Part shown: piece after piece, positions 27,136 to 37,384 of the stretch | Layout of the letters: each line of letters opens with the position of its first letter | Numbering within the stretch: the first letter of the stretch is position 1 | NCBI GenBank assembly: GCA_902797695.1 | Contig: CADBTW010000088.1 | Span: 23,837-87,836 of the forward strand | Length of the DNA: 64,000 bases | From: an uncultured Sutterellaceae bacterium | Lineage (GTDB): Bacteria; Pseudomonadota; Gammaproteobacteria; Burkholderiales; Burkholderiaceae_F | Direction of reading: 5' to 3' | Notes under the pieces: model-generated | Databases searched by the model: none | Seen by the model: the letters and a program-made list of their open reading frames with translations, nothing else | Told to the model about the DNA's origin: nothing | Translations under genes and position numbers: made by a program

Positions 27136-28593
27136 ATGGCCCGTTCATTTCACAAAACCAAGAAGCCCCGTGACCGCTTCACGGTCACGATCGAAAGCCT
27201 CGACCAGGACGGGAGGGGAGTCGCCCACCGCGAGGGAAAGGCGGTTTTCGTCGAGGGAGCGCTCCCTCACGAAACCGTGGTCTATGAGCGGATCCGCAAC
27301 AAGACCTCGTTCGAAGTCGGGCAAATGGTGCAGCTCGTGAAGGGCGGAAGCCTCAGGGTGACGCCACGGTGTCCGAACTTCGGGCTCGGCCCCGGCTGCT
27401 GCGGCGGGTGCGCGATGCAGCACCTCGACCCGTACGCCCAGGTCGCGATGAAGCAGCGCGTCCTCACCGACGCCTTCTGGCACATCGGCCGGGTGAAGCC
27501 TGAAACGCTTCTTCCACCGATCTACGGCCCGTTCTGGGGCTATCGCCACCGGGCCCGCCTCACGGTCCGCGACGTGGCGAAGAAAGGCGGGGTTCTGGTC
27601 GGGTTCCACGAGCGTTCCTCCTCCTATGTGGCCGACATGCACAGCTGCGAGATCCTTCCGCCGCACGTCTCGGCGATGATCGATCCGCTCCGGGAGCTCA
27701 TCCCGACCCTCACCATCCGGCAGAGGCTTCCGCAGGTTGAGGTCGCGGTGGACGGAGACGGGCGCACGGCGCTCGTCTTCCGGCACCTCGTGCCGCTCGG
27801 CCCTGGGGATCTCGACAAGCTCCTCGCCTTCGGGAAGGAGCACGGCGCCGACATCTGGCTCCAGCCGAAGGGCCCCGAATCCGCGGCTCCGGTCGATCCG
27901 GCCCTTTCCGAGTCGCTCGGGCTCAGGCTTCCGGAATTCAACGTGAGGATCGCCTTCAAGCCGACCGACTTCACGCAGGTGAACCACGCGCTGAACGAGA
28001 CGATGGTGAGCCGCGCGGTGCGGCTCCTGCGGACCGGACCTGAGAAACGCGTCATCGACTTCTTCTGCGGGCTTGGGAACTTCACCCTCCCGCTCGCCCG
28101 GAGGAGCGGCCGCGTGGTGGGGATCGAGGGAAGCGAGGGGCTGGTAGAGCGCGCCCGCGCGGGCGCCGCGGCGAACGGGCTCGAACCGAAGACGGAATTC
28201 ATCGCGCGGAACCTCTTCACCTGGTCCGAGTCCGACTGGGACGCGCTTTGGGGAAAGCTCGGCGGAATCGACCGCGTGCTCCTCGATCCCCCGCGCGAAG
28301 GCGCCCAGGCAGTCTGCCAGGTGCTCGCGAAGACTGACCGGAGGCCGGAACGCGTGGTGTACGTTTCCTGCAACCCGGCGACGCTCGCCCGGGACTGCGC
28401 GATTCTCCTCCACCAGGGGGGCTGGAGGCTCCTGCAGGCAGGCGTGATGAACATGTTCCCGCATACCGGCCATGTTGAAAGCATGGCGGTGCTGGTTCCG
28501 GGACCGAAGCCCGCCCAGGGCGCGGATGACGGCGCGGCGGAAGGCGGGGACTCGCCGGATGCTGTTCCGGGGACCGCGCCCTTGGCAGCCTAG
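27136..28593 (+). CDS. rlmD: 23S rRNA (uracil-1939-C5) methyltransferase RlmD
   Basis: SAM-dependent m5U methyltransferase. The 485 residues start with a TRAM domain (FTVTIESLDQDGRGVAHREG), then the four-Cys [4Fe-4S] region (CPNFGLGPGCCGGC), a Rossmann fold with DFFCGLGNFTLPLA, the DPPREGA motif and the catalytic YVSCNPATLARD. RlmD rather than TrmA is indicated by the TRAM plus Fe-S cysteines. The extra 30-residue C-terminal tail is low-complexity. GAGGA lies before the ATG. Confidence 0.94.
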   Translation: MARSFHKTKKPRDRFTVTIESLDQDGRGVAHREGKAVFVEGALPHETVVYERIRNKTSFEVGQMVQLVKGGSLRVTPRCPNFGLGPGCCGGCAMQHLDPYAQVAMKQRVLTDAFWHIGRVKPETLLPPIYGPFWGYRHRARLTVRDVAKKGGVLVGFHERSSSYVADMHSCEILPPHVSAMIDPLRELIPTLTIRQRLPQVEVAVDGDGRTALVFRHLVPLGPGDLDKLLAFGKEHGADIWLQPKGPESAAPVDPALSESLGLRLPEFNVRIAFKPTDFTQVNHALNETMVSRAVRLLRTGPEKRVIDFFCGLGNFTLPLARRSGRVVGIEGSEGLVERARAGAAANGLEPKTEFIARNLFTWSESDWDALWGKLGGIDRVLLDPPREGAQAVCQVLAKTDRRPERVVYVSCNPATLARDCAILLHQGGWRLLQAGVMNMFPHTGHVESMAVLVPGPKPAQGADDGAAEGGDSPDAVPGTAPLAA

Positions 28594-28660
28594 CCGGGAG
28601 CGGATCCCGGGCGGAACGGATTTTCCTTCCCGGAGAACGGAAGGGGCCGCTTCCGGTGCA

Positions 28661-28669
28661 TGCTAAAAT
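28661..28669 (+). promoter_or_regulatory. Extended -10 promoter for ndk
   Basis: TGC followed by TAAAAT at 28664-28669. No convincing -35. It would give a leader of about 140 bases before the ndk ATG. Confidence 0.45.
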
Positions 28670-28815
28670 ATCCTCCTTTGCATCCACGGGAGGATTACGG
28701 ACGGGCGACCGAGAAACGGCCGCCCCTCTCCCGGCCGGACGCCCCGATGCAGGCCGGACTTCCGGCCAGGTCCGGAAGCACCCGGTTTTCTTTAGTTAAA
28801 TTTACTGGAAACAAC

Positions 28816-29241
28816 ATGACTGTTCAGCGTACCCTTTCCATCGTCAAGCCCGATGCCGTCAAGAAGAACGTGATCGGCAAGATCTACACTCGCTTCGAAG
28901 ACGCGGGCCTCAAGATCGTTGCGGCCCAGATGCGCCAGCTCTCCAAGGCTGAGGCCGAGGGCTTCTACGAAGTCCACAAGGACCGCCCCTTCTTCAAGGA
29001 CCTGGTCGCCTTCATGACTTCCGGCCCCGTGATGATCCAGGTGCTCGAGGGCGAGGACGCGATCAAGAAGAACCGTGAGCTGATGGGCGCCACCGACCCG
29101 AAGAAGGCCGCTCCCGGCACGATCCGCCACGACTTCGCCGAATCGATCGACGCGAACGCCGTCCACGGCTCCGATGCTCCCGAAACCGCTGCCCGTGAAA
29201 TCGCCTACTTCTTCCCGGCGCTTGCGATTCACTCCCGCTAA
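28816..29241 (+). CDS. ndk: Nucleoside diphosphate kinase
   Basis: Equilibrates nucleoside triphosphate pools by a phospho-His intermediate. The ATG at 28816 gives 141 residues, the family norm. [19 protein letters not shown] at the N-terminus and the active-site [20 protein letters not shown] with the catalytic His are intact. Earlier in-frame starts lie in the leader and add unrelated residues. It begins the conserved run ndk-rlmN-rodZ-ispG-hisS, but has its own hairpin terminator behind it. Confidence 0.97.
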   Translation: MTVQRTLSIVKPDAVKKNVIGKIYTRFEDAGLKIVAAQMRQLSKAEAEGFYEVHKDRPFFKDLVAFMTSGPVMIQVLEGEDAIKKNRELMGATDPKKAAPGTIRHDFAESIDANAVHGSDAPETAAREIAYFFPALAIHSR

Positions 29242-29283
29242 TCTCCGGGTGCCCTCCTCCGAGGGCATTCCTCTAGCAGGGTA

Positions 29284-29335
29284 AGCCTTCCCCCTTCCGG
29301 CATGAAATGCCGGGGGAGGAGGGCGATTTTGATTT
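29284..29335 (+). terminator. Terminator after ndk
   Basis: CCGGCAT (29297-29303) pairs with ATGCCGG (29307-29313), extended by CCCC/GGGG-type pairs on the outside, followed by GATTTTGATTT. Moderate strength because the T tract is interrupted. Confidence 0.65.
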
Positions 29336-29388
29336 ATAACAGGTTGAAAATTAAAGCCTTCACGCAACCCCATCCGGAGACTGGACCA

Positions 29389-30525
29389 ATGGCGCAGGAG
29401 CGGGTCAACCTTCTCGGCTTCGATCGGGAAGCCCTTACCAAGTGGTGCGACAGCCTGGGAGAGAAGCCCTTCAGGGCCGTGCAGCTCACCCGGTGGATGC
29501 ACCGCAACCTCGAAACCGACTTCGGCAAGATGACGAACCTCGCCAAGACCTTTCGCGAGAAGCTGGAGAAGCTTGCCGAGGTGAGGCCGCCCGAACCGAT
29601 CCGCGAGCAGATTTCCTCCGACGGCACGCGCAAGTGGGCGTTCGACGTCGGGAACGGGAACGCCGTGGAAGCGGTCTACATACCAGAGGACGACCGGGGA
29701 ACGCTCTGCATCTCCACGCAGGCGGGATGCGCGATGGGCTGCCTCTTCTGCTCCACCGGCAAGCAGGGCTTCGCGCGGAACCTTGGCACGGCCGAGATCG
29801 TGGGCCAGCTTTTCTGGGCTGAGCGCGAGCTCCGGCGGGAAGCGGGCACGTCTAACCCGAACGACCGGGTGATCAGCAACGTGGTCCTGATGGGGATGGG
29901 CGAGCCGCTCCAGAACCTTGACGCCGTTGTGCCGGCGATCAGGCTGTTCCTTGATGACCACGCCTACGGGCTCTCCCGCCGCCGTGTGACGGTTTCGACC
30001 TGCGGCCTCGTGAACCAGATGGACAAGCTCGCGCAGCTCGCGCCGGTGGCGCTCGCCGTGTCGCTGCACGCGCCGACAGACGAGCTCCGCGACAAGGTGA
30101 TGCCGATCAACAGGAAGCACAGCCTCGAGGACCTGATGGAAGCCTGCCGCCGCTACCTCAGGTACGCGCCGCGCGACTACATTACGTTCGAGTACCTGAT
30201 GCTGCATGGCGTCAACGACTCGCTTGAGCAGGCCGACCAGCTGATCCGGCTCGTCCGCCGGGTCCCCTGCAAGGTGAACCTCATTCCCTTCAACCCCTTC
30301 CCGGGCTCCGGGCTCGCGAAGTCGGACCGCGACCAGGTGCTCGCGTTCGAGCGCCGGATGAACGACGCGGGAATCGTCACCACGATCCGCAAGACCCGGG
30401 GTGACGACATTGACGCGGCCTGCGGGCAGCTTGCCGGACAGGTGAAGGACCGGACGAACCGGGCCGTGCGCCTCGTGAGGCAGCGTGCCGAGGCGGCTTC
30501 GATTCTCAACAAGTCCGAGGAGTAA
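29389..30525 (+). CDS. rlmN: Dual-specificity rRNA/tRNA adenine-C2 methyltransferase RlmN
   Basis: Radical-SAM enzyme that methylates A2503 of 23S rRNA and A37 of several tRNAs. The ATG at 29389 is preceded by GGAGA and gives 378 residues. The cluster motif is CAMGCLFC, the methyl-carrying Cys is in the C-terminal [11 protein letters not shown], and the GEPLQN motif is present. The earlier in-frame ATG would translate through the ndk terminator and is rejected. rodZ starts three bases after its stop. Confidence 0.96.
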   Translation: MAQERVNLLGFDREALTKWCDSLGEKPFRAVQLTRWMHRNLETDFGKMTNLAKTFREKLEKLAEVRPPEPIREQISSDGTRKWAFDVGNGNAVEAVYIPEDDRGTLCISTQAGCAMGCLFCSTGKQGFARNLGTAEIVGQLFWAERELRREAGTSNPNDRVISNVVLMGMGEPLQNLDAVVPAIRLFLDDHAYGLSRRRVTVSTCGLVNQMDKLAQLAPVALAVSLHAPTDELRDKVMPINRKHSLEDLMEACRRYLRYAPRDYITFEYLMLHGVNDSLEQADQLIRLVRRVPCKVNLIPFNPFPGSGLAKSDRDQVLAFERRMNDAGIVTTIRKTRGDDIDAACGQLAGQVKDRTNRAVRLVRQRAEAASILNKSEE

Positions 30526-30528
30526 GTG

Positions 30529-31455
30529 ATGGAACAGAATTCCGAAAAGGCAGCGGCTCCCGAGCTCCAGGGCGCGGAGCGGCGCGGAGGATTCGGCGCG
30601 CTCCTGCGGGCGGGCCGGGAAAAGGCGGGGCTCTCGCTCGACGACGTCTCGAGCCGCACGAAGATCAGCTACAACCAGCTCGAAGCCCTTGAGGCCGAAG
30701 ACCTGCGGCACCTGCCGGAGCCCGTGTACATCCGGGCGTTCATCCGCGACATCTGCCGCGTGACCGGGGAGGATTCGACCCCGATCCTCTCCGCCTACGC
30801 GCGCGTCGCGGCGCCGGAGGATTCGAGCGCCGTTCCTGACTTCACTGGCGACCCCGCCGTGCCGAAGCGTGCCATGACGAAGGACGTCGAGTTCCACGCG
30901 AGCCCGAGGAAGAAGGGCTTCCGGGTCTTCCTCGCCTTCGCGGCGGTGGTCGTCCTGATCGTCGTCGTGTGGGCCGGGTGGCGACAGGGCGTCTTTTCGA
31001 AGCTCGGAGGCGACAGCACGGAGGCCGGCGTGGTCTCGATGCAGGAGGCGTCCGGCCGCACTGCCGCCCTCCAGCGGCCCCGTTCCCCTTCGAACGCGAT
31101 GCCTGCGAACGCGCCGCTCGACGCGAAGCCTGGCGTTGCGGCTTCTTCGTCCGCCCAGGCCTCTTCTCCGGCCGCCGCCGCTCCTGACGCTGCGCGGCAG
31201 CCGGAAGCCGCCGCGGGGGACGCCACTGTCACGGTCCGCACGATCGGCGGCTCCTGGGTGAAGCTCGTGAGTTCGAACGGCAAGGTCCTTTTCCAGGGCT
31301 CGCTCAAGGCGGGCGAGGAGAAGAGCTTCACGGGCAAGCTCCCCATTCGCGCGACGGTCGGCAACTCGACCCAGTGCGCGGTTGAGCTGAACGGCACCCC
31401 GGTCGACCTCTCGGGCTACACGAAGGGATCGGTCGCGCGCTTTGTCCTCAAGTAG
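30529..31455 (+). CDS. rodZ: RodZ-like cell-shape protein
   Basis: Links the MreB cytoskeleton to the wall-synthesis complex. The 308 residues show the RodZ build: a cytoplasmic helix-turn-helix of the HTH_25 type (22-90), a single membrane segment (131-151), a Ser/Ala/Pro-rich periplasmic linker and a C-terminal DUF4115 domain (235-308; TVRTIGGSWVKL...GNSTQCAVELNG). The ATG at 30529 directly follows a GTG (30526); either is possible. The pilF gene often found here in related genomes is absent. ispG follows after seven bases. Confidence 0.9.
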   Translation: MEQNSEKAAAPELQGAERRGGFGALLRAGREKAGLSLDDVSSRTKISYNQLEALEAEDLRHLPEPVYIRAFIRDICRVTGEDSTPILSAYARVAAPEDSSAVPDFTGDPAVPKRAMTKDVEFHASPRKKGFRVFLAFAAVVVLIVVVWAGWRQGVFSKLGGDSTEAGVVSMQEASGRTAALQRPRSPSNAMPANAPLDAKPGVAASSSAQASSPAAAAPDAARQPEAAAGDATVTVRTIGGSWVKLVSSNGKVLFQGSLKAGEEKSFTGKLPIRATVGNSTQCAVELNGTPVDLSGYTKGSVARFVLK

Positions 31456-31462
31456 CGGTTGA

Positions 31463-32749
31463 ATGAAGGCCCTTCAGATGGAAAGCGTTTCCACGATCGC
31501 GCTTCCGAAGCGCAGGAGAACCCCGGTGGTCCACGTGAAGTGGGCCGGGACGGACGTCCGGATGGGCGGGGGATGCCCTGTCGTCGTGCAGTCGATGACG
31601 AACACGCCGACTGACGACGTCGACGCCACCACGTCGCAGGCCCTCGAGCTCGCCCGCGCGGGGTCCGAGATCGTGCGCCTCACGGTGAACACTCCCGAGG
31701 CGGCCCGCGCTGTTGCCCGGATTCGCGATCGGCTGGACCGCGAGGGCTGCAGCGTGCCGCTCGTCGGCGACTTCCACTACAACGGCCACAAGCTCCTGAA
31801 GGAAGTCCCCGAATGCGCCCGGGCCCTTTCGAAGTACCGGATCAACCCGGGCAACGTCGGAAAGGGCGGAGCCCGCGACACCCGCTTCTGCGAAATGGTC
31901 GAGGTGGCTTGCCGGGAAGAAAAGCCCGTGCGGATCGGCGTCAACTGGGGGTCGCTCGATCAGGAGCTCTTCGCCTCGATGATGGACAGCAACGCGAAGC
32001 TCGAGTCGCCCCTTCCTCCGCAGGCGGTCCTGAGGAACGCGCTCGTTGAAAGCGCGGTCGGCTCCGCGCGTCGGGCCGAGGAGGTCGGGCTTCCCGCGGA
32101 CAGGATCGTCCTCTCCGCGAAGGTTTCCGGCGTCCCCGACCTCATCCGGGTCTACGAGGACCTCGCTGCGCGTTCTTCCTATTGCCTGCACCTCGGACTC
32201 ACCGAGGCGGGGATGGGCATGAAGGGGATCGTCTCCACGACCGCAGCTCTCGCCGTGCTCCTCGAGCGCGGGATCGGGGACACCATCCGCGTGTCCCTCA
32301 CGCCCCGGGCTGGCGAGTCCCGGGCCGAGGAAGTGCGCGTCGCGCGGCAGATCCTGCAGTCGCTCGAATTCCGGACGTTCGTTCCGGAGGTGACTTCCTG
32401 CCCGGGATGCGGCCGCACTTCGAGCGACCTCTTCCAGCGGCTCGCAAAGAGCACCGAGGACTACATCCGCAGCCGCATGCCCGACTGGAGCCGCGACTGC
32501 CCCGGGGTCGAGCGGATGAAGGTCGCCGTGATGGGCTGCGTCGTGAACGGGCCTGGCGAATCGGCCCACGCCGACATCGGGATCTCGCTCCCCGGAAGCG
32601 GCGAGAATCCGGTCGCTCCCGTCTTCATCGACGGGAAGCGCTGGGGCGTGCTGAAGGGACCGGCGCTCGACGCCGAATTCCACCGGATCCTCGAGGAGTA
32701 CGTCCGCCGCAAGTACGGGCGGGCGCAGGATTCGCGCACAACAGATTAA
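31463..32749 (+). CDS. ispG: 4-hydroxy-3-methylbut-2-en-1-yl diphosphate synthase
   Basis: [4Fe-4S] enzyme of the non-mevalonate (MEP) isoprenoid pathway, converting MEcPP to HMBPP. The 428 residues contain the TIM-barrel part with VQSMTNTPT and [12 protein letters not shown], and the C-terminal cluster domain with SCPGCGRTS and [12 protein letters not shown], the cysteine and Glu ligands. A second ATG six codons in is a possible alternative start. It lies between rodZ and hisS as in many proteobacteria. Confidence 0.96.
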   Translation: MKALQMESVSTIALPKRRRTPVVHVKWAGTDVRMGGGCPVVVQSMTNTPTDDVDATTSQALELARAGSEIVRLTVNTPEAARAVARIRDRLDREGCSVPLVGDFHYNGHKLLKEVPECARALSKYRINPGNVGKGGARDTRFCEMVEVACREEKPVRIGVNWGSLDQELFASMMDSNAKLESPLPPQAVLRNALVESAVGSARRAEEVGLPADRIVLSAKVSGVPDLIRVYEDLAARSSYCLHLGLTEAGMGMKGIVSTTAALAVLLERGIGDTIRVSLTPRAGESRAEEVRVARQILQSLEFRTFVPEVTSCPGCGRTSSDLFQRLAKSTEDYIRSRMPDWSRDCPGVERMKVAVMGCVVNGPGESAHADIGISLPGSGENPVAPVFIDGKRWGVLKGPALDAEFHRILEEYVRRKYGRAQDSRTTD

Positions 32750-32777
32750 AGACTAGAGAAAGCAAGGAACCAACAGG

Positions 32778-34091
32778 ATGGCTTCAAAGGCAAAAATCCG
32801 CGCCGTCACCGGCATGAACGACATGCTCCCGACGGACAGCGCTAGGTGGGAATTCTTCGAGGACACGGCCCGCGACATCGCGACCGAGTACGGCTACCGC
32901 CAGATGCGGACCCCGATCCTCGAGTCGACCGACCTCTTCACGCACGGGATCGGCGAGGCGACCGACGTCGTCGAGAAGGAGATGTACTCGTTCGAGGACT
33001 CCCTCAACGGCGAACGGCTGTCGCTTCGGCCCGAGAACACCGCGGGCATCGTCCGCTCCGCGATCGAGAACAGCCTCCTTCACGACGCGCCCCGCCGTGT
33101 CTGGTACTTCGGGCCGATGTTCCGGCACGAGCGCCCGCAGCGCGGCCGCTACCGCCAGTTCCACCAGTTCGGGTGCGAGGCACTCGGGTTCTCAGGACCC
33201 GACGTCGACGCCGAGCTGATCCTGATGACCGCGCGGCTCTGGAAGGCGCTCGGCATCCGGGACGTGAAGCTCGAGCTCAACTCGCTTGGCGAGCCCTCGG
33301 AACGTGCCGCCCATCGCGCAGCCCTTCTCGAATACTTCGAGGCGCACCTCGACCAGCTGAACGAGACCGCGAAGCACCGCCTGTACCTCAATCCGCTCCG
33401 GATCCTCGACACGAAGGACCCGGACATGCAGGATCTGGTCGAGAAGGCCCCGAAGCTGATCAGCTACCTCGGCGAAGGATCCCTCAGGTTCCTCTCCAGC
33501 CTCGAGCACCAGCTCGAGCGCGCTGGGATCGACTACGTCATCAACGCGCGTCTCGTCCGCGGCCTCGACTACTACAGCCACACGGTCTTCGAGTGGACAA
33601 CGGACAGGCTCGGCTCTCAGGCTACAATCTGCGGCGGCGGCCGCTATGACGGCCTGATGGAGATCCTCGGCGGGAAGCCCGCGCCCTGCGTCGGCTTTGC
33701 GATGGGGGCCGAGCGCGTTCTCGAGCTGATGGGAGAGTTCGGGGTGAAGCCCGAGGCGCCTGACTGCGCGGTCTACGTGATCCACGCGGGCGAAGGCACC
33801 CTCGACCCGGCCGTTGCCGTTGCCGAGGAACTCCGCGACCTTGACGTGAGCACGATCGTCCACGGGGGCGAGTCGAGCATGAAGAGCCAGATGAAGAAGG
33901 CTGACGCGTCAGGCGCCGAATTTGCACTGATCATCGGGGAGAACGAGGCCGCTTCCGGAACGGTTTCCGTGAAGCGCCTCCGCGACCGCGGCGAAGGCGC
34001 CAGGTTCGCGAAGCAGGAAACGCTCCCCGCGGCAGAAGCCGCCGAGCAGGTCTTCAGCGAGCTTCTCGACATCGAAACTAAGGATCTCTAA
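32778..34091 (+). CDS. hisS: Histidyl-tRNA synthetase
   Basis: Class II synthetase of 437 residues. Motif 2 is the FRHERPQRGRYRQFHQFGCE loop, the two His-A peptides are LVRGLDYYSHTVFE and GGRYDGL, and a C-terminal anticodon-binding domain follows. A second, catalytically degenerate HisS relative (hisZ) occurs at 42356; this copy is the true synthetase because it keeps the anticodon domain and motif 2. The yfgM-like gene starts two bases after the stop. Confidence 0.97.
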   Translation: MASKAKIRAVTGMNDMLPTDSARWEFFEDTARDIATEYGYRQMRTPILESTDLFTHGIGEATDVVEKEMYSFEDSLNGERLSLRPENTAGIVRSAIENSLLHDAPRRVWYFGPMFRHERPQRGRYRQFHQFGCEALGFSGPDVDAELILMTARLWKALGIRDVKLELNSLGEPSERAAHRAALLEYFEAHLDQLNETAKHRLYLNPLRILDTKDPDMQDLVEKAPKLISYLGEGSLRFLSSLEHQLERAGIDYVINARLVRGLDYYSHTVFEWTTDRLGSQATICGGGRYDGLMEILGGKPAPCVGFAMGAERVLELMGEFGVKPEAPDCAVYVIHAGEGTLDPAVAVAEELRDLDVSTIVHGGESSMKSQMKKADASGAEFALIIGENEAASGTVSVKRLRDRGEGARFAKQETLPAAEAAEQVFSELLDIETKDL

Positions 34092-34093
34092 GC

Positions 34094-34771
34094 ATGGCTT
34101 ACAACCTCGAGGAACAAGAGTCAATCGACAACCTCAAGAACTGGTGGGACAAGTGGGGCACCCCGGTGCTCTGCGTCGTCACCGCGGGATGCCTTGCCGT
34201 CGCCGGCTGGAACGGCTGGAAGTGGTGGAACCACCGCCAGACCGCGAAGGCTTCCTTCGCGTACGCCGAGCTTCAGAACGCGGTGGGGCGCGATGACGCG
34301 AAGAACGTCAAGTCCCTTTCCGACGGCCTCACCGACAAGTACGGGTCGACTGTCTTCGGCCCCCTTGCGGCGTTTTCGGCCGCCCGCTACGCTGAGGACC
34401 ACGGCGATGCCGCAACGGCCCGCGCGAAGCTGCAGTGGATCGTCGACCACGGCGGCCGCGAGGAGTTCGAGGCGATCGCCCGCGTGAGGCTCGCGGGACT
34501 GCTGCTTGACAACAAGGAGAACGACAAGGCGCTCGCCGCCCTTTCCTCCTTCAAGCCGAAGTCCGACGCCGAGCGGGTGATCGTGTCTGACCGCCTCGGG
34601 GATGTCTATGAGGCGATGGGAAAGCCCGACGAGGCCCGCAAGGCCTGGAAGGAGGCGTTCGAGACCGCCCGCCCGGGCGATCCCCTGAGGAACCTCCTCC
34701 AGATCAAGATGGACTCGCTTCCCGAGGCGGCTGCCAGCGCTTCCCCGAAGGCGTCCGCCGCGGCGGGCTAG
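34094..34771 (+). CDS. yfgM: YfgM-like inner-membrane TPR protein
   Basis: A 225-residue ancillary factor of the SecYEG translocon that links it to periplasmic chaperones. The short cytoplasmic N-terminus (EEQESIDNLKNWWDKWG) precedes one membrane segment (23-45), then a periplasmic helical, TPR-like domain with repeated Ala-rich helices (AARYAEDHGDAATARAKLQWIV and following). The tail is Ala/Ser-rich. The hisS-yfgM-bamB-der order is diagnostic. Confidence 0.92.
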   Translation: MAYNLEEQESIDNLKNWWDKWGTPVLCVVTAGCLAVAGWNGWKWWNHRQTAKASFAYAELQNAVGRDDAKNVKSLSDGLTDKYGSTVFGPLAAFSAARYAEDHGDAATARAKLQWIVDHGGREEFEAIARVRLAGLLLDNKENDKALAALSSFKPKSDAERVIVSDRLGDVYEAMGKPDEARKAWKEAFETARPGDPLRNLLQIKMDSLPEAAASASPKASAAAG

Positions 34772-34814
34772 CCTTCTTCGCGGATCCTGAAAACTACTTG
34801 GAGTCTTAGGGTTT

Positions 34815-35951
34815 ATGGCAAGAAAAATTGTTTGCGCCGCGGCTGCCGCGTGCCTAGTGCTTGCGACGAGCGGCTGCTCCATCTTTTCCTCGGACAACCC
34901 GCGGGATCCCGTGAAGCTCGCGAAGATTCAGGAGACGGCCGGCGTGTCGACCGTCTGGTCCGACCGGCTCGGCGGCTCCAGGCTCTCCTTCCTCACCCCG
35001 GCGATCGCTCCGAACGGCATCTACGCCGCAGGCGGAAAGAGCCTCTACCGGATCGATCCGGCCTCGGGCGCCAAGGTCTGGACCTTCAGCCTGAAGGAGG
35101 AGATCACATCAGGCGTTGGTTCGGACGGCTATTTCGCTGCCGTCGGCACGACGGGAGGACAGGTGGTCGTTGCGGATTCCGAAGGCAAGGAAGTCTGGCG
35201 CGCGAAGCTTCCTTCGGAGGTCGACCGCCCGCCGCTCGTCGGCCACGACCTCGTGATCGTGCATACGGCGGACACCCGCATCACGGCCTTCAACGCGAAG
35301 ACCGGAAGCCAGGTCTGGCACTACCAGGGGCAGATCCCGGCCCTTTCGCTCAGGACGCCCCGTGAAATGGCGTTCTTCGCAGACGGCATTTTGGTCGGCC
35401 AGGCGAACGGCAAGCTCGCCGGGCTCTCGCTCGCCGGCAAGCCCGCTTTTGAAGCCGCGATTTCGCTTCCCTCCGGCATCACGGAAGTCGAGCGGCTGAA
35501 CGACGTGGTCGGCGCGCCGCTCATCGCCTCGGGGCTGCTCTGCGCCTCAACCTACCAGGGGCGGCTCACCTGCATGAGCGCCCAGAACGGGACGACCCGC
35601 TGGTCGGTGAAGGTGGACGCGGTGACCGGGCCGACTTCGGACGGCCGTGCCGCCTTCGTGGTCGACGCGAAGGGCGTGATTCACGCCTACTCCCTCACGA
35701 ACGGGGCCGAGCTCTGGAAGAACGACACGATGCGCTACCGCGCGAACACGGCGCCTGTCGCCCTCGGCGGGTATCTCGCGTGCGGAGACTATGACGGCTA
35801 CATCCACCTGCTCGATCCCGCGACCGGGCGCGAGACGGGGCGCGGGAGGATCTCTGGCGCCGTGCGCGTCACGCCGCAGCAGCTTGGCGACGGAGCCCTC
35901 TTCCAGACCGAGGACGGGACGCTCGCCCTCCTGAGGGCATCCGGCCGCTAA
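34815..35951 (+). CDS. bamB: Outer-membrane assembly lipoprotein BamB
   Basis: A component of the BAM complex that folds beta-barrel proteins into the outer membrane. The 378 residues begin with a lipoprotein signal ending ATSGC (Cys21) and continue as an eight-bladed beta-propeller with PQQ-like repeats, visible as recurring G-x-x-L-Y/W-...-G-x-x-x-W patterns (KVWTFSL, EVWRAKL, QVWHYQG, TRWSVKV, ELWKNDT). It lies between yfgM and der. Confidence 0.95.
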   Translation: MARKIVCAAAAACLVLATSGCSIFSSDNPRDPVKLAKIQETAGVSTVWSDRLGGSRLSFLTPAIAPNGIYAAGGKSLYRIDPASGAKVWTFSLKEEITSGVGSDGYFAAVGTTGGQVVVADSEGKEVWRAKLPSEVDRPPLVGHDLVIVHTADTRITAFNAKTGSQVWHYQGQIPALSLRTPREMAFFADGILVGQANGKLAGLSLAGKPAFEAAISLPSGITEVERLNDVVGAPLIASGLLCASTYQGRLTCMSAQNGTTRWSVKVDAVTGPTSDGRAAFVVDAKGVIHAYSLTNGAELWKNDTMRYRANTAPVALGGYLACGDYDGYIHLLDPATGRETGRGRISGAVRVTPQQLGDGALFQTEDGTLALLRASGR

Positions 35952-36001
35952 CCCGGGGACCGCCCGCTCCTTGGAAAACATTTTTAGGAACGTTTTATCT
36001 C

Positions 36002-37372
36002 ATGCTTCCCGTAATCGCTCTCGTCGGACGTCCGAATGTCGGAAAGTCGACGCTTTACAACCGGCTTACGAGGACCCGTGACGCCATTGTCGCCGACTAC
36101 GCCGGCCTCACCCGGGACCGCCACTACGGCGACGGCAAGGTGGGACCGAGGCCGTACATCGTGATCGACACGGGCGGGTTCGAGCCCGTCCGCCCCGAGG
36201 GCATCGTGGGCCAGATGGCCTCGCAGGCCGAGCTCGCGATCGAGGAGTCGGATGCCGTGATCTTCGTGGTCGACGCCCGGACGGGCGTCACGCCCCAGGA
36301 CCACCGCATCGCGCAGACCCTGCGCGAGTCGGGCCGCAAGGTGTACCTCGCGGTGAACAAGGCCGAGGGACTCAGTCCGGTTGCGGCGAGCGAGTTCTAC
36401 GAGCTTGGCCTCGGGGTCGAGCCCTATCTCGTCTCCGCAGCGCACGGCCAGGGCATCGCGACCCTGATGGATGACGTCCTCAGCCCCTTCCCCGAGGAGG
36501 AGCCGAAGACCGGGGACGAAAAGGAGGCGGAGGAGGGCGGAGAGCACCGCATCCGCGTCGCGATCGCCGGTCGCCCGAACGTCGGCAAGTCCACCCTCGT
36601 GAACGCGCTCCTCGGCGAGGACCGCGTCGTCGCCTTCGACCTGCCGGGAACGACCCGGGACGCGATCAACGTGGACTTCGACTACGACGGACATCCCTAC
36701 ACGCTCGTCGACACGGCGGGCCTCCGCAAGAAGGGGAAGGTGTTCGAGGCGATCGAGAAGTTCTCGGTCGTGAAGACCCTGCAGGCAATTGCAGACTCGA
36801 ACGTCGTCGTCCTCGTGATCGACGCCCGGAGCGGAGTCGCCGAGCACGACGCCCATATCGCCGAGTACGCGCTTGACGCGGGCAGAGCTCTCGTTGTCGC
36901 CGTGAACAAGTGGGACGGGCTCTCAGCCTACGAGCGCACCCAGCGCGACCAGCAGCTCGAGATGAAGCTCCGGTTCCTGCACTGGGCACGGTTCGTCCAC
37001 ATTTCCGCGCTGAAGAGGAACGGTCTCAACCACCTGATGAAGGCGGTGTCCGACGCCTACACCGCGTCGATGGCAAGGCTCCCGACCCCGAAGCTCACCC
37101 GGTCCCTGATCGAGGCCGTGAACCGCCAGCAGCCGCCCCGCGCTGGCAAGGTCCGCCCGAAGATGCGCTACGCTCATCAGGGCGGGTCGAATCCCCCGGT
37201 GATCGTGATCCACGGGAATTCGCTCCAGTCGATCGGGGACAGCTACCGGCGCTATCTCGAAAGCTGGTTCCGCGACCAGTTCGGGCTCGCAGGAACGCCG
37301 CTCAAGATCGAATTCAAGACCGGCCGCAACCCGTACGCCGACCCGAAGGCTGCGGGAGACCGCAAAAAGTAA
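36002..37372 (+). CDS. der: Ribosome-assembly GTPase Der (EngA)
   Basis: Essential GTPase with two G domains in tandem, acting in 50S maturation. Of 456 residues, the first G domain has [12 protein letters not shown] with DTGGFE, the second [12 protein letters not shown] with [10 protein letters not shown] and NKWDG; a KH-like domain forms the C-terminus. The acidic linker between the two G domains (about 165-180) is typical. No ribosome site stands out before the ATG. Confidence 0.97.
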   Translation: MLPVIALVGRPNVGKSTLYNRLTRTRDAIVADYAGLTRDRHYGDGKVGPRPYIVIDTGGFEPVRPEGIVGQMASQAELAIEESDAVIFVVDARTGVTPQDHRIAQTLRESGRKVYLAVNKAEGLSPVAASEFYELGLGVEPYLVSAAHGQGIATLMDDVLSPFPEEEPKTGDEKEAEEGGEHRIRVAIAGRPNVGKSTLVNALLGEDRVVAFDLPGTTRDAINVDFDYDGHPYTLVDTAGLRKKGKVFEAIEKFSVVKTLQAIADSNVVVLVIDARSGVAEHDAHIAEYALDAGRALVVAVNKWDGLSAYERTQRDQQLEMKLRFLHWARFVHISALKRNGLNHLMKAVSDAYTASMARLPTPKLTRSLIEAVNRQQPPRAGKVRPKMRYAHQGGSNPPVIVIHGNSLQSIGDSYRRYLESWFRDQFGLAGTPLKIEFKTGRNPYADPKAAGDRKK

Positions 37373-37384
37373 AAGAAGGCCCTT